From assembly GCF_014205075.1 (NCBI RefSeq), contig NZ_JACHMU010000001.1:1364001-1428000 (forward strand): a stretch of 64,000 nt of DNA, read 5' to 3'. Made by a program: the position numbers and the translations under genes. The notes under the pieces are model-generated. The model made no database searches. It saw only the letters and a list, made by a program, of their open reading frames with translations, and had not been told where the DNA came from. Of the stretch, positions 34,508 to 43,016 are shown in pieces. Positions within the stretch are counted from its first letter, which is position 1. Each line of letters begins with the position of its first letter. This DNA comes from Microbacterium ginsengiterrae. Its GTDB lineage: Bacteria > Actinomycetota > Actinomycetes > Actinomycetales > Microbacteriaceae.

Positions 34508-34555
34508 GCGTCACCGCGAGCGTGCGTCACCGCGAGCGTGCGTCACCGCGAGCGT
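34508..34555. repeat. three perfect 16-base tandem repeats
   Basis: GCGTCACCGCGAGCGT occurs three times in a row (34508, 34524, 34540), followed by a diverged fragment, just after the HNH gene. Possibly replication slippage. Confidence 0.9.
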
Positions 34556-34606
34556 GCGCCATGGCGAGGTTCGCCGTGCTCGGAACCGCCTTCCATAACG
34601 ACACTG

Positions 34607-34620
34607 AACGATATATCGTT
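34607..34620. promoter_or_regulatory. PadR-type operator
   Basis: AACGATATATCGTT is a perfect 14-base palindrome 36 bases before the PadR gene, in an otherwise GC-rich region; it probably covers the -10 region. Confidence 0.75.
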
Positions 34621-34656
34621 AACGCTCCTGAATGACCCACGATCGAGGAGGACATC

Positions 34657-35232
34657 ATGAACAGCTCGTTCCCCACCGGCGGCTTCAACATCGAGTCGCT
34701 CTTCGGAGGTCCAGGCGGCCCCGGCGCCGCGATCTTCGATGCCATGGACCAGTTCCGCAAGTCGTTCGAGCAGCGCACCGGCGGCCCTTCGCGCATGGCG
34801 CGCGGCGACGTCCGCGCTGCGGTGATCACGCTCCTCGCCGAGCAGCCCATGCACGGCTACCAGATCATCAACGAGATCGCCGAGCGGTCGGGCGGCTCCT
34901 GGAAGCCCAGCGCCGGTTCCGTCTACCCGACCCTGCAGCTCCTGGCGGACGAGGGGCTCATCACGGCCGAGGAGCAGAACGGCCGCAAGACGTACTCGCT
35001 CACCGGCGCCGGCCGCGAAGAGGCGGAGATCGCCGCGGAGAAGCCGGCACCGTGGGAGGCGTTCTCCTCCCGCGAGGGCAGCCACCTCACCGCGCTGCCG
35101 AAGGCCGGGATGGACCTCGCCGGTGCCGCCGCTCAGGTCGCGCGCACCGGAACGCCCGCCCAGGTACAGGAAGCGGTCACCGTGCTCGAGGAGGCGCGAC
35201 GTAGGCTGTACGCGATCCTTGCCGAAAGCTGA
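34657..35232 (+). CDS. PadR-family transcriptional regulator
   Basis: 191 residues with GAGGAGG before the ATG. A glycine/phenylalanine-rich N-terminal tail of about 45 residues precedes the PadR winged HTH: DVRAAVITLLAEQPMHGYQIINEIAERSGGSWKPSAGSVYPTLQLLADEGLI (about 50-100), then a C-terminal helical dimer region. It is followed 13 bases later by the ABC1 kinase gene, so both are probably transcribed together under the palindrome 34607-34620. Confidence 0.9.
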   Translation: MNSSFPTGGFNIESLFGGPGGPGAAIFDAMDQFRKSFEQRTGGPSRMARGDVRAAVITLLAEQPMHGYQIINEIAERSGGSWKPSAGSVYPTLQLLADEGLITAEEQNGRKTYSLTGAGREEAEIAAEKPAPWEAFSSREGSHLTALPKAGMDLAGAAAQVARTGTPAQVQEAVTVLEEARRRLYAILAES

Positions 35233-35245
35233 CCCGAGGGGCGCC

Positions 35246-36931
35246 ATGGACTCTGCGGACGTCGGACGCACCGCCCACCGAGCCCGGTATCGCCGCATCG
35301 TCGCGTTCGCCGCCCGCGAGTTCATCAAGATCTGGTGGTTCGAGCTCGTCCTGCCGAAGTTCTGGCTGTCGTCGATCTCCGAACGCACCCGAGGACCGCG
35401 CATGCTGCGGTTCGCCCGCCGGTTCCACACCCTCGCGGTCGAACTCGGCGGGCTCATGATCAAGGTCGGCCAGTTCATGTCGTCGCGCCTCGATGTGCTC
35501 CCGCCTGAGATCACCGACGAGCTCGCCGGGCTGCAGGACGAAGTGCCCGCCGTGCCGTATTCAGCCATCAAGAAGCTCGCCGAGGCTGAACTCGGGGTGC
35601 CGCTCGATCGCGCGTTCGCCTGGGTCGACGAGAACGCGCTCGCCGCGGCATCCCTCGGCCAGGTCCACCGTGCGCGCCTCTCCGAACTCGACGCCGCCGA
35701 CACCGGGCTCCTCGACGTCGTCGTCAAGGTGCAGCGCCCCGGCATCGACGAGATCGTCGCCGTCGACCTCGCCGCGCTCCGCCGCGTCGGCGGGTGGCTG
35801 CGCCGCGTCCGCATCGTGTCGGACCGCGTCGACGCACCGGCACTCGTCGAGGAGTTCGCGCAGACGAGCCTCGAGGAGATCGACTACCTGCACGAGGCGG
35901 CGAACGGCGAACGGTTCCGGGATGCCTTCGCCGACAATCCCCGCGTCGACACACCGGAGATCGTCTGGGAGCGCACCACCCGACGCGTGCTCACCCTGTC
36001 TGACGTCACGGCGATCAAGATCAACGACACCGCCGCCCTCCGCCGCGCAGGCATCGATCCGTCCGAGGTCGCCGACGCCTTCGCCGAGGTGATGTTCGAC
36101 CAGGTCTTCACGCATGGATTCGTGCACGCCGACCCGCACCCCGGCAACATCTTCGTCACCCCGACACCGGGAACGGACCGCGGGTGGAAGTTCACCTTCG
36201 TCGACTTCGGCATGATGGCCGAGGTGCCCGCGTCGCTGCGCGGCGGACTGCGCACCCTGCTCATCGCCGTCACCGCCCGCGACAGCAAAGGCCTCGTCGC
36301 CGCCGCCCAGGAGATCGGAGTGCTGCTGCCGACGGCGGACACCGTCGAACTCGAGCGTGCCCTCAGCGCCCTGTTCGCGCGATTCGGTGGCATGGGCTTC
36401 GCCGAACTCGCCAAGGTCGACCCCCGCGACTTCAAGGACTTCGCGGACGAGTTCGGCGACATGGTCCGCGCGCTGCCCCTGCAGCTCCCCGAGAACATGC
36501 TGCTGCTCATCCGGGCGGTGTCACTGACGAGCGGAATGTGCAGCGCCCTGGACCCCTCCTTCAACGTCTGGGATGCCGCAGAGCCGTACACCGGGCGACT
36601 GCTGCGTGACGAGAGCGGCAACCTCATGCAGGACTTCGCGCGTCAGGCGATGGCGACCGCGAACACCACCATGGGACTCCCGCAGCGCATCGACGACGTG
36701 ATCACGCGGATCGACGACGGCACGGTCTCCATCGACACGTCACGCCTCGAACGACGTCTCGACTCGCTCATCCGCATCGGCCGCCGGGCGGTCGCCGCGG
36801 TCCTGTTCGCGGGACTCGTGGTCGGTGGCGCGCTCCTACTCGATCCGAACCCCGGACTCGGCACGACGCTGATCGCGGTCTCCGCGCTGCCGCTGCTCTA
36901 TGCCGTGTTCTCCGGGGTCGGCAAGCGCTGA
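35246..36931 (+). CDS. ABC1/AarF (UbiB)-family atypical kinase
   Basis: 561 residues from ATG 35246, which has GAGGGG upstream; the frame is open earlier within the padR gene. Family motifs: KVGQFMSSRLDVLPPEI (KxGQ motif), AAASLGQVHRARL, VVVKVQRPG with the conserved lysine, HADPHPGNIF and FVDFGMMAEV. Two hydrophobic segments close the C-terminus (AAVLFAGLVVGGALLL and a second). UbiB-type proteins are ATPases linked to lipid or quinone metabolism in membranes; the actinobacterial role is not defined. Likely co-transcribed with PadR. Confidence 0.88.
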   Translation: MDSADVGRTAHRARYRRIVAFAAREFIKIWWFELVLPKFWLSSISERTRGPRMLRFARRFHTLAVELGGLMIKVGQFMSSRLDVLPPEITDELAGLQDEVPAVPYSAIKKLAEAELGVPLDRAFAWVDENALAAASLGQVHRARLSELDAADTGLLDVVVKVQRPGIDEIVAVDLAALRRVGGWLRRVRIVSDRVDAPALVEEFAQTSLEEIDYLHEAANGERFRDAFADNPRVDTPEIVWERTTRRVLTLSDVTAIKINDTAALRRAGIDPSEVADAFAEVMFDQVFTHGFVHADPHPGNIFVTPTPGTDRGWKFTFVDFGMMAEVPASLRGGLRTLLIAVTARDSKGLVAAAQEIGVLLPTADTVELERALSALFARFGGMGFAELAKVDPRDFKDFADEFGDMVRALPLQLPENMLLLIRAVSLTSGMCSALDPSFNVWDAAEPYTGRLLRDESGNLMQDFARQAMATANTTMGLPQRIDDVITRIDDGTVSIDTSRLERRLDSLIRIGRRAVAAVLFAGLVVGGALLLDPNPGLGTTLIAVSALPLLYAVFSGVGKR

Positions 36932-36943
36932 GACCGGCGTCGC

Positions 36944-37510
36944 TCACGACTCGACGAGGCGTTCGGTGGACGAGATCGTCGCGAACCCGCGTGCGGCGAG
37001 AATGGCCTCGGTCCGGCGCATGATGTCCTCGCCCGACACCGCGGCGAGCCCTCCGTCGGCCTCGATCGGCGAGGTCGTCGTCGCGTCGGTGACGAAGACG
37101 ACATCGAACCCCAGGTCGGCGGCGACGCGTGCGGTCGTCTCGCAGCACTGATCCGTGCGGATGCCGCAGATCACGACGCGCGTCACGCCGGCATCCCGCA
37201 GCCGTTCCTCGAGGTCGGTCGAGGTGAACGCGTTGACGGACGTCTTGGTCACGGCCATTTCAGTGGGGAGCGGATCGAGATCGGACACCACTCTCACGAA
37301 CCCCTGCGCGGGATCGAACACCCCACCCGACCCCGGTTCCGAATGGGTCACCCACGCCACCGTCTCGCCGAGCACCCGCGCGCGGTCGACGAGGCGGGCG
37401 ATGTTCTCGAGCACGCGGGGGTTCGCCGTCTGCGCCCATTCCTGCGTGCGCTGACGGAACGACTCCTGCGCGTCGATCACGAGAAGAGCTGTGGTGCCTG
37501 CATGCGTCAT
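36944..37510 (-). CDS. isochorismatase-family cysteine hydrolase
   Basis: 188 residues from ATG 37510; earlier in-frame starts lack a site and the family N-terminus fits here (TTALLVIDAQESF with the catalytic aspartate). The lysine is in VTKTSVNAF and the nucleophile in ICGIRTDQCCETTARVA, completing the D-K-C triad. The family includes nicotinamidases and related amidases; the substrate is not evident. It converges on the ABC1 kinase gene and lies about 100 bases from the MerR gene. Confidence 0.82.
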   Translation of the reverse strand: MTHAGTTALLVIDAQESFRQRTQEWAQTANPRVLENIARLVDRARVLGETVAWVTHSEPGSGGVFDPAQGFVRVVSDLDPLPTEMAVTKTSVNAFTSTDLEERLRDAGVTRVVICGIRTDQCCETTARVAADLGFDVVFVTDATTTSPIEADGGLAAVSGEDIMRRTEAILAARGFATISSTERLVES

Positions 37511-37609
37511 CTGCTCATCCTGCGTCAGGCGCCGCGGCGCGACAAGAAGCCTTCCCGACAACGATCGTCGGATTCGTGCCGATGCCCGGCGTCGGGGCAT
37601 CGCCCCTGA

Positions 37610-38344
37610 TCACTGGAGCGTGAGCACGCGCTCCTGCGCAAGCGCGCTCGCCCGGACGAACACGTCCAGCTGAGCCGGGTTGTAGAGCTCGACCAGCGCC
37701 TCGACGAAGACCTCGGCCGAGCCGGACTCACGGCCCTGCGGAAGTCGCGAGCCGGGATCGCGGAGCCACGGGTAGGCAGCGAGGTTCTGCGCGAGCACAG
37801 GAGCGAGGCCGTCGATGAGGCGCTGCCTGGTCTCCTCATCGGCATCCGCCGGCAGGTTGTCGATCTCCGCCGCGAGGTCGAGGTCATCCGCCTCTGTCAT
37901 GTCCCGGATGTCGGTCAGGGTGGCCTCGTCGTACACCTGCGAATAGAGATGAACCATCGACCGGTCGGCGTCGGAGAGACGCGAGGCGACCGGGGCGAAC
38001 CCGGCCGGCGCATCCGCCGGCGCCTGATTGCGGAGGATCGACGCGATCTCCTCCCTCGCCTGGGTCAGATGCTCGATCTTCGTCCTGAGGGTGTCGTCGA
38101 CCGTCTCAAGAACCTCGGCCGGCAGCTGGTCGGAGGAGAGGATGCCCGGAATCTCTCCCAGCGGGATGCCGAGTGCGACGAGTCGCCGGATGCGCAGCAG
38201 CCGCACCAGGTGCGAGATGTCGTACTGCTTGTACCCGTTGTATCGGCGGTCGGGCTCATCCAGCAGCCCCACCCGGTGGTAGTGCCGGACGGTGTTGAGG
38301 GTCGTCCCCGCGAGCTCCGCGAGTTCGTTCGTACTCCACGGCAT
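37610..38344 (-). CDS. MerR-family transcriptional regulator
   Basis: 244 residues from ATG 38344, with GGAAG upstream. The MerR HTH begins STNELAELAGTTLNTVRHYHRVGLLDEPDRRYNGYKQY (residues 4-41), followed by the dimer helix. The C-terminal 130 residues are an unassigned helical effector domain with few cysteines, so metal sensing is unlikely. The open frame continues upstream over the divergent ArsR promoter and is not used. Confidence 0.85.
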   Translation of the reverse strand: MPWSTNELAELAGTTLNTVRHYHRVGLLDEPDRRYNGYKQYDISHLVRLLRIRRLVALGIPLGEIPGILSSDQLPAEVLETVDDTLRTKIEHLTQAREEIASILRNQAPADAPAGFAPVASRLSDADRSMVHLYSQVYDEATLTDIRDMTEADDLDLAAEIDNLPADADEETRQRLIDGLAPVLAQNLAAYPWLRDPGSRLPQGRESGSAEVFVEALVELYNPAQLDVFVRASALAQERVLTLQ

Positions 38345-38452
38345 GAGTCTTCCTTCCCACCGCGATCGAGTTGAGACGTTCAACACCGGCAACCTCGTGT
38401 TTATGCCGCGGGCTCCGCGGAGTCGTCGACATGGAGCGCGGGAAGAACCTCT

Positions 38453-38495
38453 TGACACGGCATCCTCTCGGTCGTAACGTACAACCAAATGGTTG
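38453..38495 (+). promoter_or_regulatory. promoter and operator of the ArsR-SRPBCC operon
   Basis: TTGACA (near 38453) and TAACGT (38475-38480) are about 16 bases apart; TAACGT is 8 bases before ATG 38489, so the message is probably leaderless. CAACCA-AA-TGGTTG (38482-38495) is a palindrome across the transcription start and start codon, a natural autorepression site. Confidence 0.6.
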
Positions 38496-38848
38496 CACAA
38501 ACGGAACTGAGCGAAACGGAGATCGACCGTGTCTTCCACGCATTGGCGACGGCGACACGGCGTGACATCCTGCGCCGGACGATCACCGAAGAGCAGTCCG
38601 TGTCGACCCTCGCGGGCGACTACGACATGTCCTTCGCGGCGGTGCAGAAGCATGTCGCCGTACTCGAGGTCGCGGGCCTCATCATCAAGCGCGCCGAGGG
38701 ACGCGAGCGGCTCGTCCGTGCGAATCCCGAGATGATCGCGCGCGCACGGGCGCTGCTCGCCCGATACGAAGAGCTGTGGCGGGCTCGCATCTCCCGCCTG
38801 GACGACCTGCTCACCACGGATGCACAGCACGCGAACGAAGGAGTTTGA
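38489..38848 (+). CDS. ArsR-family HTH regulator
   Basis: 119 residues. ArsR winged HTH: IDRVFHALATATRRDILRRTI and VSTLAGDYDMSFAAVQKHVAVLEVAGLIIKRAEGRERLVRANPE. No metal-binding cysteines. It ends 2 bases before the SRPBCC gene. ArsR-AHSA1/SRPBCC pairs of this type are common, and the partner may sense or process a hydrophobic ligand; which one is unknown. Confidence 0.88.
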   Translation: MVAQTELSETEIDRVFHALATATRRDILRRTITEEQSVSTLAGDYDMSFAAVQKHVAVLEVAGLIIKRAEGRERLVRANPEMIARARALLARYEELWRARISRLDDLLTTDAQHANEGV

Positions 38849-38850
38849 CC

Positions 38851-39837
38851 ATGCCTGTCACCGACATCACCACCGATCCGCAGAGTCTCACGATGACGCT
38901 GACCGCCGAGTTCCCCGCGCCCGTCGAACGGGTCTGGAAGGCGTTCACCGACCCCAGCCAGCTCGAGCGGTTCTGGGGCCCGCCAGGATGGCCGGCGACG
39001 TTCGGCGACATCGACCTCACCGTCGGCGCGCGCGTCCAGTACCGCATGACGAGCCCGAGGGGCGAGCGCTCCAGCGGGTCGTGGGAGTTCCTCTCCATCG
39101 ACGAGCCGCGGTCGTTCGAGGTCATCGATTCGTTCGTCACGGACGACGGCGAGCCCCTCGACGGGTTCCCGGCGATGCGCATGACGTTCGAGTTCCACGA
39201 GACCCCTGAGGGGGCGCGACTCGTGAACACGACGTACTTCGACAACGCCGATGCGCTCGAGCAGGTGGTCGCGATGGGTGCGATCGAGGGTTCGCGGATG
39301 GCGATGGCCCAGCTGGATGCCGTCCTGCAGGACCTCCGCGAATACGCGGAGGGCAAGGGGACGCGCGTCGAGCTGCTCGACGACACGCACGTGCGCATCA
39401 CGCGGCTCGTCAACGGTCCGCGCGAGCTCGTGTGGCGCGCGCACCACGAACCGGATCTGATCCGGCAGTGGATGCTCGGACCGGACGGATGGGAGATGAC
39501 CGAGTGCGTCGCGACCACGACCGTCGGCGAGAGCTACCGCAACTCGTGGGCTCCGGTCGGCGACGCCGAGGGGGAGCCGTTCGGCTTCGAGGGCGAGGTG
39601 CTGCTCGTCGATGCCCCGCGCCGCGCGGTCACCACCGAGCGGATGCAGGGCATGCCCACCGAGACCCTCAACGACCTCAACCTTTATGAGGAGGACGGCG
39701 CCACCCTCGTCACGGTGCTCATCGAGTACCCCGACAAGGAGACGCGCGACATGATCCTCGCCACCGGCATGGCCGACGGCATGGAGTCGTCGTTCCAGCG
39801 CCTGGAGCGCGAGGTGCTCACCGCCGCCCGTCCCTGA
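38851..39837 (+). CDS. tandem SRPBCC (AHSA1-like) domain protein
   Basis: 328 residues from ATG 38851, preceded by AAGGAG. It holds two START/Bet v1-like domains in a row: the first (about 12-165) starts TMTLTAEFPAPVERVWKAFTDPSQLERFWGP, the second (about 180-328) starts HVRITRLVNGPRELVWRAHHEPDLIRQWMLGP. Each has the typical long C-terminal helix (GMADGMESSFQRLERE in the second). Single-domain relatives of about 150 residues are more usual. They bind hydrophobic ligands in a helix-grip cavity. Co-transcribed with the ArsR gene. Confidence 0.88.
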   Translation: MPVTDITTDPQSLTMTLTAEFPAPVERVWKAFTDPSQLERFWGPPGWPATFGDIDLTVGARVQYRMTSPRGERSSGSWEFLSIDEPRSFEVIDSFVTDDGEPLDGFPAMRMTFEFHETPEGARLVNTTYFDNADALEQVVAMGAIEGSRMAMAQLDAVLQDLREYAEGKGTRVELLDDTHVRITRLVNGPRELVWRAHHEPDLIRQWMLGPDGWEMTECVATTTVGESYRNSWAPVGDAEGEPFGFEGEVLLVDAPRRAVTTERMQGMPTETLNDLNLYEEDGATLVTVLIEYPDKETRDMILATGMADGMESSFQRLEREVLTAARP

Positions 39838-39877
39838 CAGGGGGTGGCCCTGCGCCGCCGCTACTGCTACCGTCGCC

Positions 39878-39959
39878 GCATAACTCCGGAGAAACCGCTG
39901 CTTCCGCCGGGCACGCCGCCCGAACGTCGCGGATCCGCGGAAATTCTCCGGAGTTGTGC
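39878..39959. repeat. palindromic repeat family B, copy 1
   Basis: GCATAACTCCGGAGAA (39878-39893) pairs with TTCTCCGGAGTTGTGC (39944-39959) with one T-G wobble; an inner hairpin CGGGC/GCCCG lies at the tip. The conserved core TTCCGCCGGGCACGCCGCCC recurs at 51998-52089. Confidence 0.85.
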
Positions 39960-40069
39960 GGCGTTCATGTGTGAGGCGCACAGTCAGTGGGCTGATTGTC
40001 GAAAGGCAGTTGTCGGGCAGGATTTGTCTAATGTCAGCTAGACTTCACAGCCTAGAAGGAAGGGCGTCA

Positions 40070-40768
40070 ATGACGAACACCTTGGGAGATCGGCGCGTTC
40101 AGCGTCATGCTCCGATCCGAGAACAGGTCGCCGCCATCCTGCGGGACGCGATCGTCCAGATGGAGCTTCGTCCCGGGCAGGTCCTCATCGAGCGGGAACT
40201 GTGCGAGATGACCTCGGCAAGTCGGCCGTCGGTGCGCGAGGCGCTGCGGCAGCTCGAGTCGGAAGGGCTCGTCGAGTCGAGGACCGGCCGGGGAACCGTC
40301 GTCGCCGCACCGTCTCGAGATCAGGCCGAGCAGTTGTACCAAGTGCGCGCCGAACTCGAGGGTATGGCTGTCGAGTTGTTCACCACTCGGGCAGATGATG
40401 CGCAGCGCGCGCAATTGCGGGAAGCCTTCGACGCTCTCGAACGCGCCGTGAAATCGCGGCCGTACGGCGATGTGGAGGCGGGTGTGGCGGCAGAGATGCT
40501 CGCCGCGAAGGACCGGATCTACGGCATCTTCATCGAGGGGGCCGGCAACGAGATCCTCAGTGAGATGGTGGGCGGATTGCAACGCCGCGTCACGCAGCTG
40601 CGCGCGCTGACGATGACCAATCCCGGCAGACTCCAGGCGAGCCTCGAGGAGATCCGCACGATCGTGGAAGCGGTCGAGCGGAAGGATGCCGGCGCGGCTC
40701 GCCGCGCGGCGACGACCCACGTGGAGATGGCCGCACGAACGGCGCTGTCGTTCGTGCGCGGTACCTGA
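40070..40768 (+). CDS. GntR-family regulator, FadR subfamily (FCD domain)
   Basis: 232 residues from ATG 40070, with GGAAGG upstream. Winged HTH: IREQVAAILRDAIVQMELRPGQVLIERELCEMTSASRPSVREALRQLESEGLVESRTGRGTVVA (about residues 15-78 in consecutive blocks), then an all-helical FCD ligand domain ending HVEMAARTALSFVRGT. FCD regulators bind carboxylic acids, often with a metal. As the first gene of the cluster it likely controls the MBL/CMD operon and the oxidase/esterase promoters, where TTGTCAG-type sites occur. TAGACT (40039-40044) may be its own -10. Confidence 0.88.
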   Translation: MTNTLGDRRVQRHAPIREQVAAILRDAIVQMELRPGQVLIERELCEMTSASRPSVREALRQLESEGLVESRTGRGTVVAAPSRDQAEQLYQVRAELEGMAVELFTTRADDAQRAQLREAFDALERAVKSRPYGDVEAGVAAEMLAAKDRIYGIFIEGAGNEILSEMVGGLQRRVTQLRALTMTNPGRLQASLEEIRTIVEAVERKDAGAARRAATTHVEMAARTALSFVRGT

Positions 40769-40834
40769 TTCCGGACGCACACGAGACAAGGCGGGCGACG
40801 GGAGTCGTCCGCCTTCGTCGTCTCCACGACCAAC

Positions 40835-40877
40835 TTGCCTGCTGCGCAAATGTCCGATATACATTTGTCAGACAGAT
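40835..40877 (+). promoter_or_regulatory. promoter and putative GntR operator for the MBL-CMD operon
   Basis: TTGCCT (40835-40840) and TATACA (40858-40863) are 17 bases apart. TTGTCAGACAGA (40866-40877), containing the palindrome TGTCAGACA, follows directly, where a repressor would block the start site. Confidence 0.6.
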
Positions 40878-40886
40878 TGGAAGCTC

Positions 40887-41696
40887 GTGCTCGCCCACTC
40901 CACCTACGACATCGCCGCCGTAAAGTACGGGGCTCTCGCGACCATGCGCTCCGACGTGTTCCTCAACTACGCCGACTACCGGGAATCGGATGAGCCGACG
41001 GGGCTGTCGTACTACTTCTGGGTCGTGCGCAACGGCGATCGCGTCGTCCTCGTCGACACCGGCTTCGACCCCGCGGTAGGGGCTCGGCGCGGCCGTACCA
41101 CCCTCATCGACCCGTTCGATGCGTGGACGGCACTCGGCGTGCCCGATGAGGAGGACACCACGGTCGTCCTGACCCACGCACACTACGACCACATCGGCAA
41201 TGTGCGCCGCCTGAAGCGGGCGCGCTTCGTCATGGCCGCCGCCGAGTACGACTTCTGGATCTCCCGTCCGCGGCAACAGCGGATCACCCGTCAGGTGATC
41301 GAAGAGGACGAACTCGCCGTCCTCGCCGAGCTGCGCGCCTCCGGCCGCCTCACGTTGATCGAGGACTCGCAGGAGCTCGTGCCGGGAATCGACCTGCTCC
41401 TTGCGCCGGGACACACCCCCGGCCAGCTCATGCTTCACGTGCAGACCGCGGAGGGAGGCGTCCTGCTCGCCGCCGACGCGATCCACGTCGATGAAGAACT
41501 GGACCGGCGCATGCCCTTCCGGCACATGTGCGACATCGTCGCGGCCGCCGACAGCTACGAGATCGTCGACCACCTGAGAACTTCCGGCGCCGTCACGCAT
41601 GTGATCGCCGGTCATGAACCGTCTCTCATGGAGCGGTTCCCCACCCATCCCGCCTTGCCCGAGCACACCATCGTGCTGGGCAGCAGCGCGGCGTGA
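40887..41696 (+). CDS. metallo-beta-lactamase-fold hydrolase, N-acyl homoserine lactonase-like
   Basis: 269 residues from GTG 40887 with GGAAG 5 bases before. The dinuclear metal site is complete: THAHYDHIG (HxHxDH, about residues 95-103), GHTPGQ (about 178), the aspartate in LLAADAIH and the histidine in VIAGHEPS. Proteins with this layout include AHL lactonases and other lactone or ester hydrolases. As first gene of a catabolic operon, ring opening of a lactone intermediate is a reasonable guess. The CMD gene follows with a 26-base gap, or overlaps it if an earlier GTG is used. Confidence 0.85.
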   Translation: MLAHSTYDIAAVKYGALATMRSDVFLNYADYRESDEPTGLSYYFWVVRNGDRVVLVDTGFDPAVGARRGRTTLIDPFDAWTALGVPDEEDTTVVLTHAHYDHIGNVRRLKRARFVMAAAEYDFWISRPRQQRITRQVIEEDELAVLAELRASGRLTLIEDSQELVPGIDLLLAPGHTPGQLMLHVQTAEGGVLLAADAIHVDEELDRRMPFRHMCDIVAAADSYEIVDHLRTSGAVTHVIAGHEPSLMERFPTHPALPEHTIVLGSSAA

Positions 41697-41722
41697 CACC
41701 CATCGGAATCGGAGAACTGAAC

Positions 41723-42127
41723 GTGACCTTCACGAAAGAGCCCTCGCACGAGGCCACCTACGACGCAGGCCTCGCGGTGCGCCGCGCGGTCCTCGGCAGC
41801 GAGTACGTCGACGCATCACTGTCGAACGCGACGGACTTCAACTCGGCGCTGCAGGACCTCGTCACGGAATACTGCTGGGGTGCGGTCTGGACCCGGGACG
41901 GCCTGGAGCGGCGGGACCGGAGCCTGCTCAACCTCGCCATGATGACGGCCCTGAACCGCCCGCACGAGCTCGCCCTGCACGTGCGCGGCGCCCTGAACAA
42001 CGGTCTCTCGCGCGAGGAGATCCGCGAGGTCTTCCTCCAGACCGCGATCTACGCCGGCATCCCCGCGGCCATCGAGTCGTTCAAGGTCGCTCAGGCCGTG
42101 TTCACCGAGGAGGATGCGCGTGACTGA
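41723..42127 (+). CDS. carboxymuconolactone decarboxylase (CMD) family protein, single domain
   Basis: 134 residues from GTG 41723, with GGAGA 7 bases before; a GTG at 41693 would add 10 residues and overlap the previous stop. The CMD/AhpD-like fold is recognisable: RSLLNLAMMTALNRPHELALHVRGALNNGLSREEIREVFLQTAIYAGIPAAIESFKVAQ (about residues 60-120 in consecutive blocks). There is no CxxC pair, so it is of the PcaC decarboxylase type rather than an AhpD peroxidase. It overlaps the downstream dehydrogenase gene. Confidence 0.85.
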   Translation: MTFTKEPSHEATYDAGLAVRRAVLGSEYVDASLSNATDFNSALQDLVTEYCWGAVWTRDGLERRDRSLLNLAMMTALNRPHELALHVRGALNNGLSREEIREVFLQTAIYAGIPAAIESFKVAQAVFTEEDARD

Positions 42128-43016
42128 GGCTCCGGCGCTCAGCCTGGTCGGCCTCGGAAACATGGGAGCGGCGATGGCCGCGCGTTGGGTGGACGGCGGC
42201 GTTGCCGTGCATGGATTCGACGTGTCGGAGGGGGCGCGTGCCGCCCTCGAGCAGACCGGTGGAACGGCGTACCCGACTGCCGCGGACGCCGCGCGTGCCT
42301 CCACCGTGTGCGTCCTCATGCTCCCTGACAGCAGGATCGTCGACGCCGTCCTCGCCGACCTGCTCGCACAGGATGCGCTGGCCCCCGGCGCTCTCGTCAT
42401 CGACATGAGTTCGTCGGAGCCGATGAGCTCCCGGGTCAATGCCGACCGACTGGCCGACGTCGGAGTCGACTTCATCGACGCCCCCGTGTCGGGCGGCGTG
42501 CGCGGAGTCGTCGCCGGGACGCTCGCGATCATGGCCGGAGGCGACGACAGGCTCGTCGGACGCGCCAAGCCGATCCTTGAGCACCTGGGATCCGTGACGC
42601 ACGTGGGTCCGGTGGGGGCGGGGCACGCGGCGAAGGCCTTGAACAACCTCGTGTCGGCCAGTCACCTGTGGATGACGTCGGAAGCGGTGCTCGTCGCCGA
42701 GCGATTCGGCATCGAACCGTCCACCATGGTCGAAGTTCTGAACGCCTCGACCGGTCGCAGCGTGTCCAGCGAGGTGAAGTGGCCCAAGTTCATCCTCAAC
42801 GAAGCCTACGACTCCGGTTTCTTCGCCCGGCTGCTGAGCAAGGATGCGAGCGTGGCCACCGGGCTCGCCGCCGAACTGGGCCTTCCTCCTCTCATGGGTG
42901 TGCAGGTGGCAGAACTCTGGCGCGAGGCTGTCGCGGAGATGGAGCCGAGCGCGGACCACACGGCCATCGCGCAGTGGATCCGCGGACGCCTTGATGCCGA
43001 GGGGGAGCGCCGGTGA
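42120..43016 (+). CDS. beta-hydroxyacid dehydrogenase (3-hydroxyisobutyrate dehydrogenase-like)
   Basis: 298 residues from GTG 42120, with AGGAGG at 6 bases; ATG 42114 is an alternative. NAD(P) motif SLVGLGNMGAAMAARW, substrate signature IDAPVSGGVRGVVAGTLAIMAGG (about residues 115-137) and the catalytic lysine in GHAAKALNNLV. The family oxidises beta-hydroxy acids or reduces semialdehydes. Overlapping starts tie it tightly to the CMD genes on both sides, indicating consecutive steps in one pathway. Confidence 0.88.
   Translation: MTEAPALSLVGLGNMGAAMAARWVDGGVAVHGFDVSEGARAALEQTGGTAYPTAADAARASTVCVLMLPDSRIVDAVLADLLAQDALAPGALVIDMSSSEPMSSRVNADRLADVGVDFIDAPVSGGVRGVVAGTLAIMAGGDDRLVGRAKPILEHLGSVTHVGPVGAGHAAKALNNLVSASHLWMTSEAVLVAERFGIEPSTMVEVLNASTGRSVSSEVKWPKFILNEAYDSGFFARLLSKDASVATGLAAELGLPPLMGVQVAELWREAVAEMEPSADHTAIAQWIRGRLDAEGERR

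Noticed and set aside
33072..34514. Minus-strand frame opposite the DUF222-HNH gene
   Set aside because: The plus strand encodes clear DUF222 and HNH motifs; the reverse frame is Arg/His-rich without any domain.
34508..34555. CRISPR-like array
   Set aside because: The 16-base units are directly adjacent with no spacers, and there are no cas genes.
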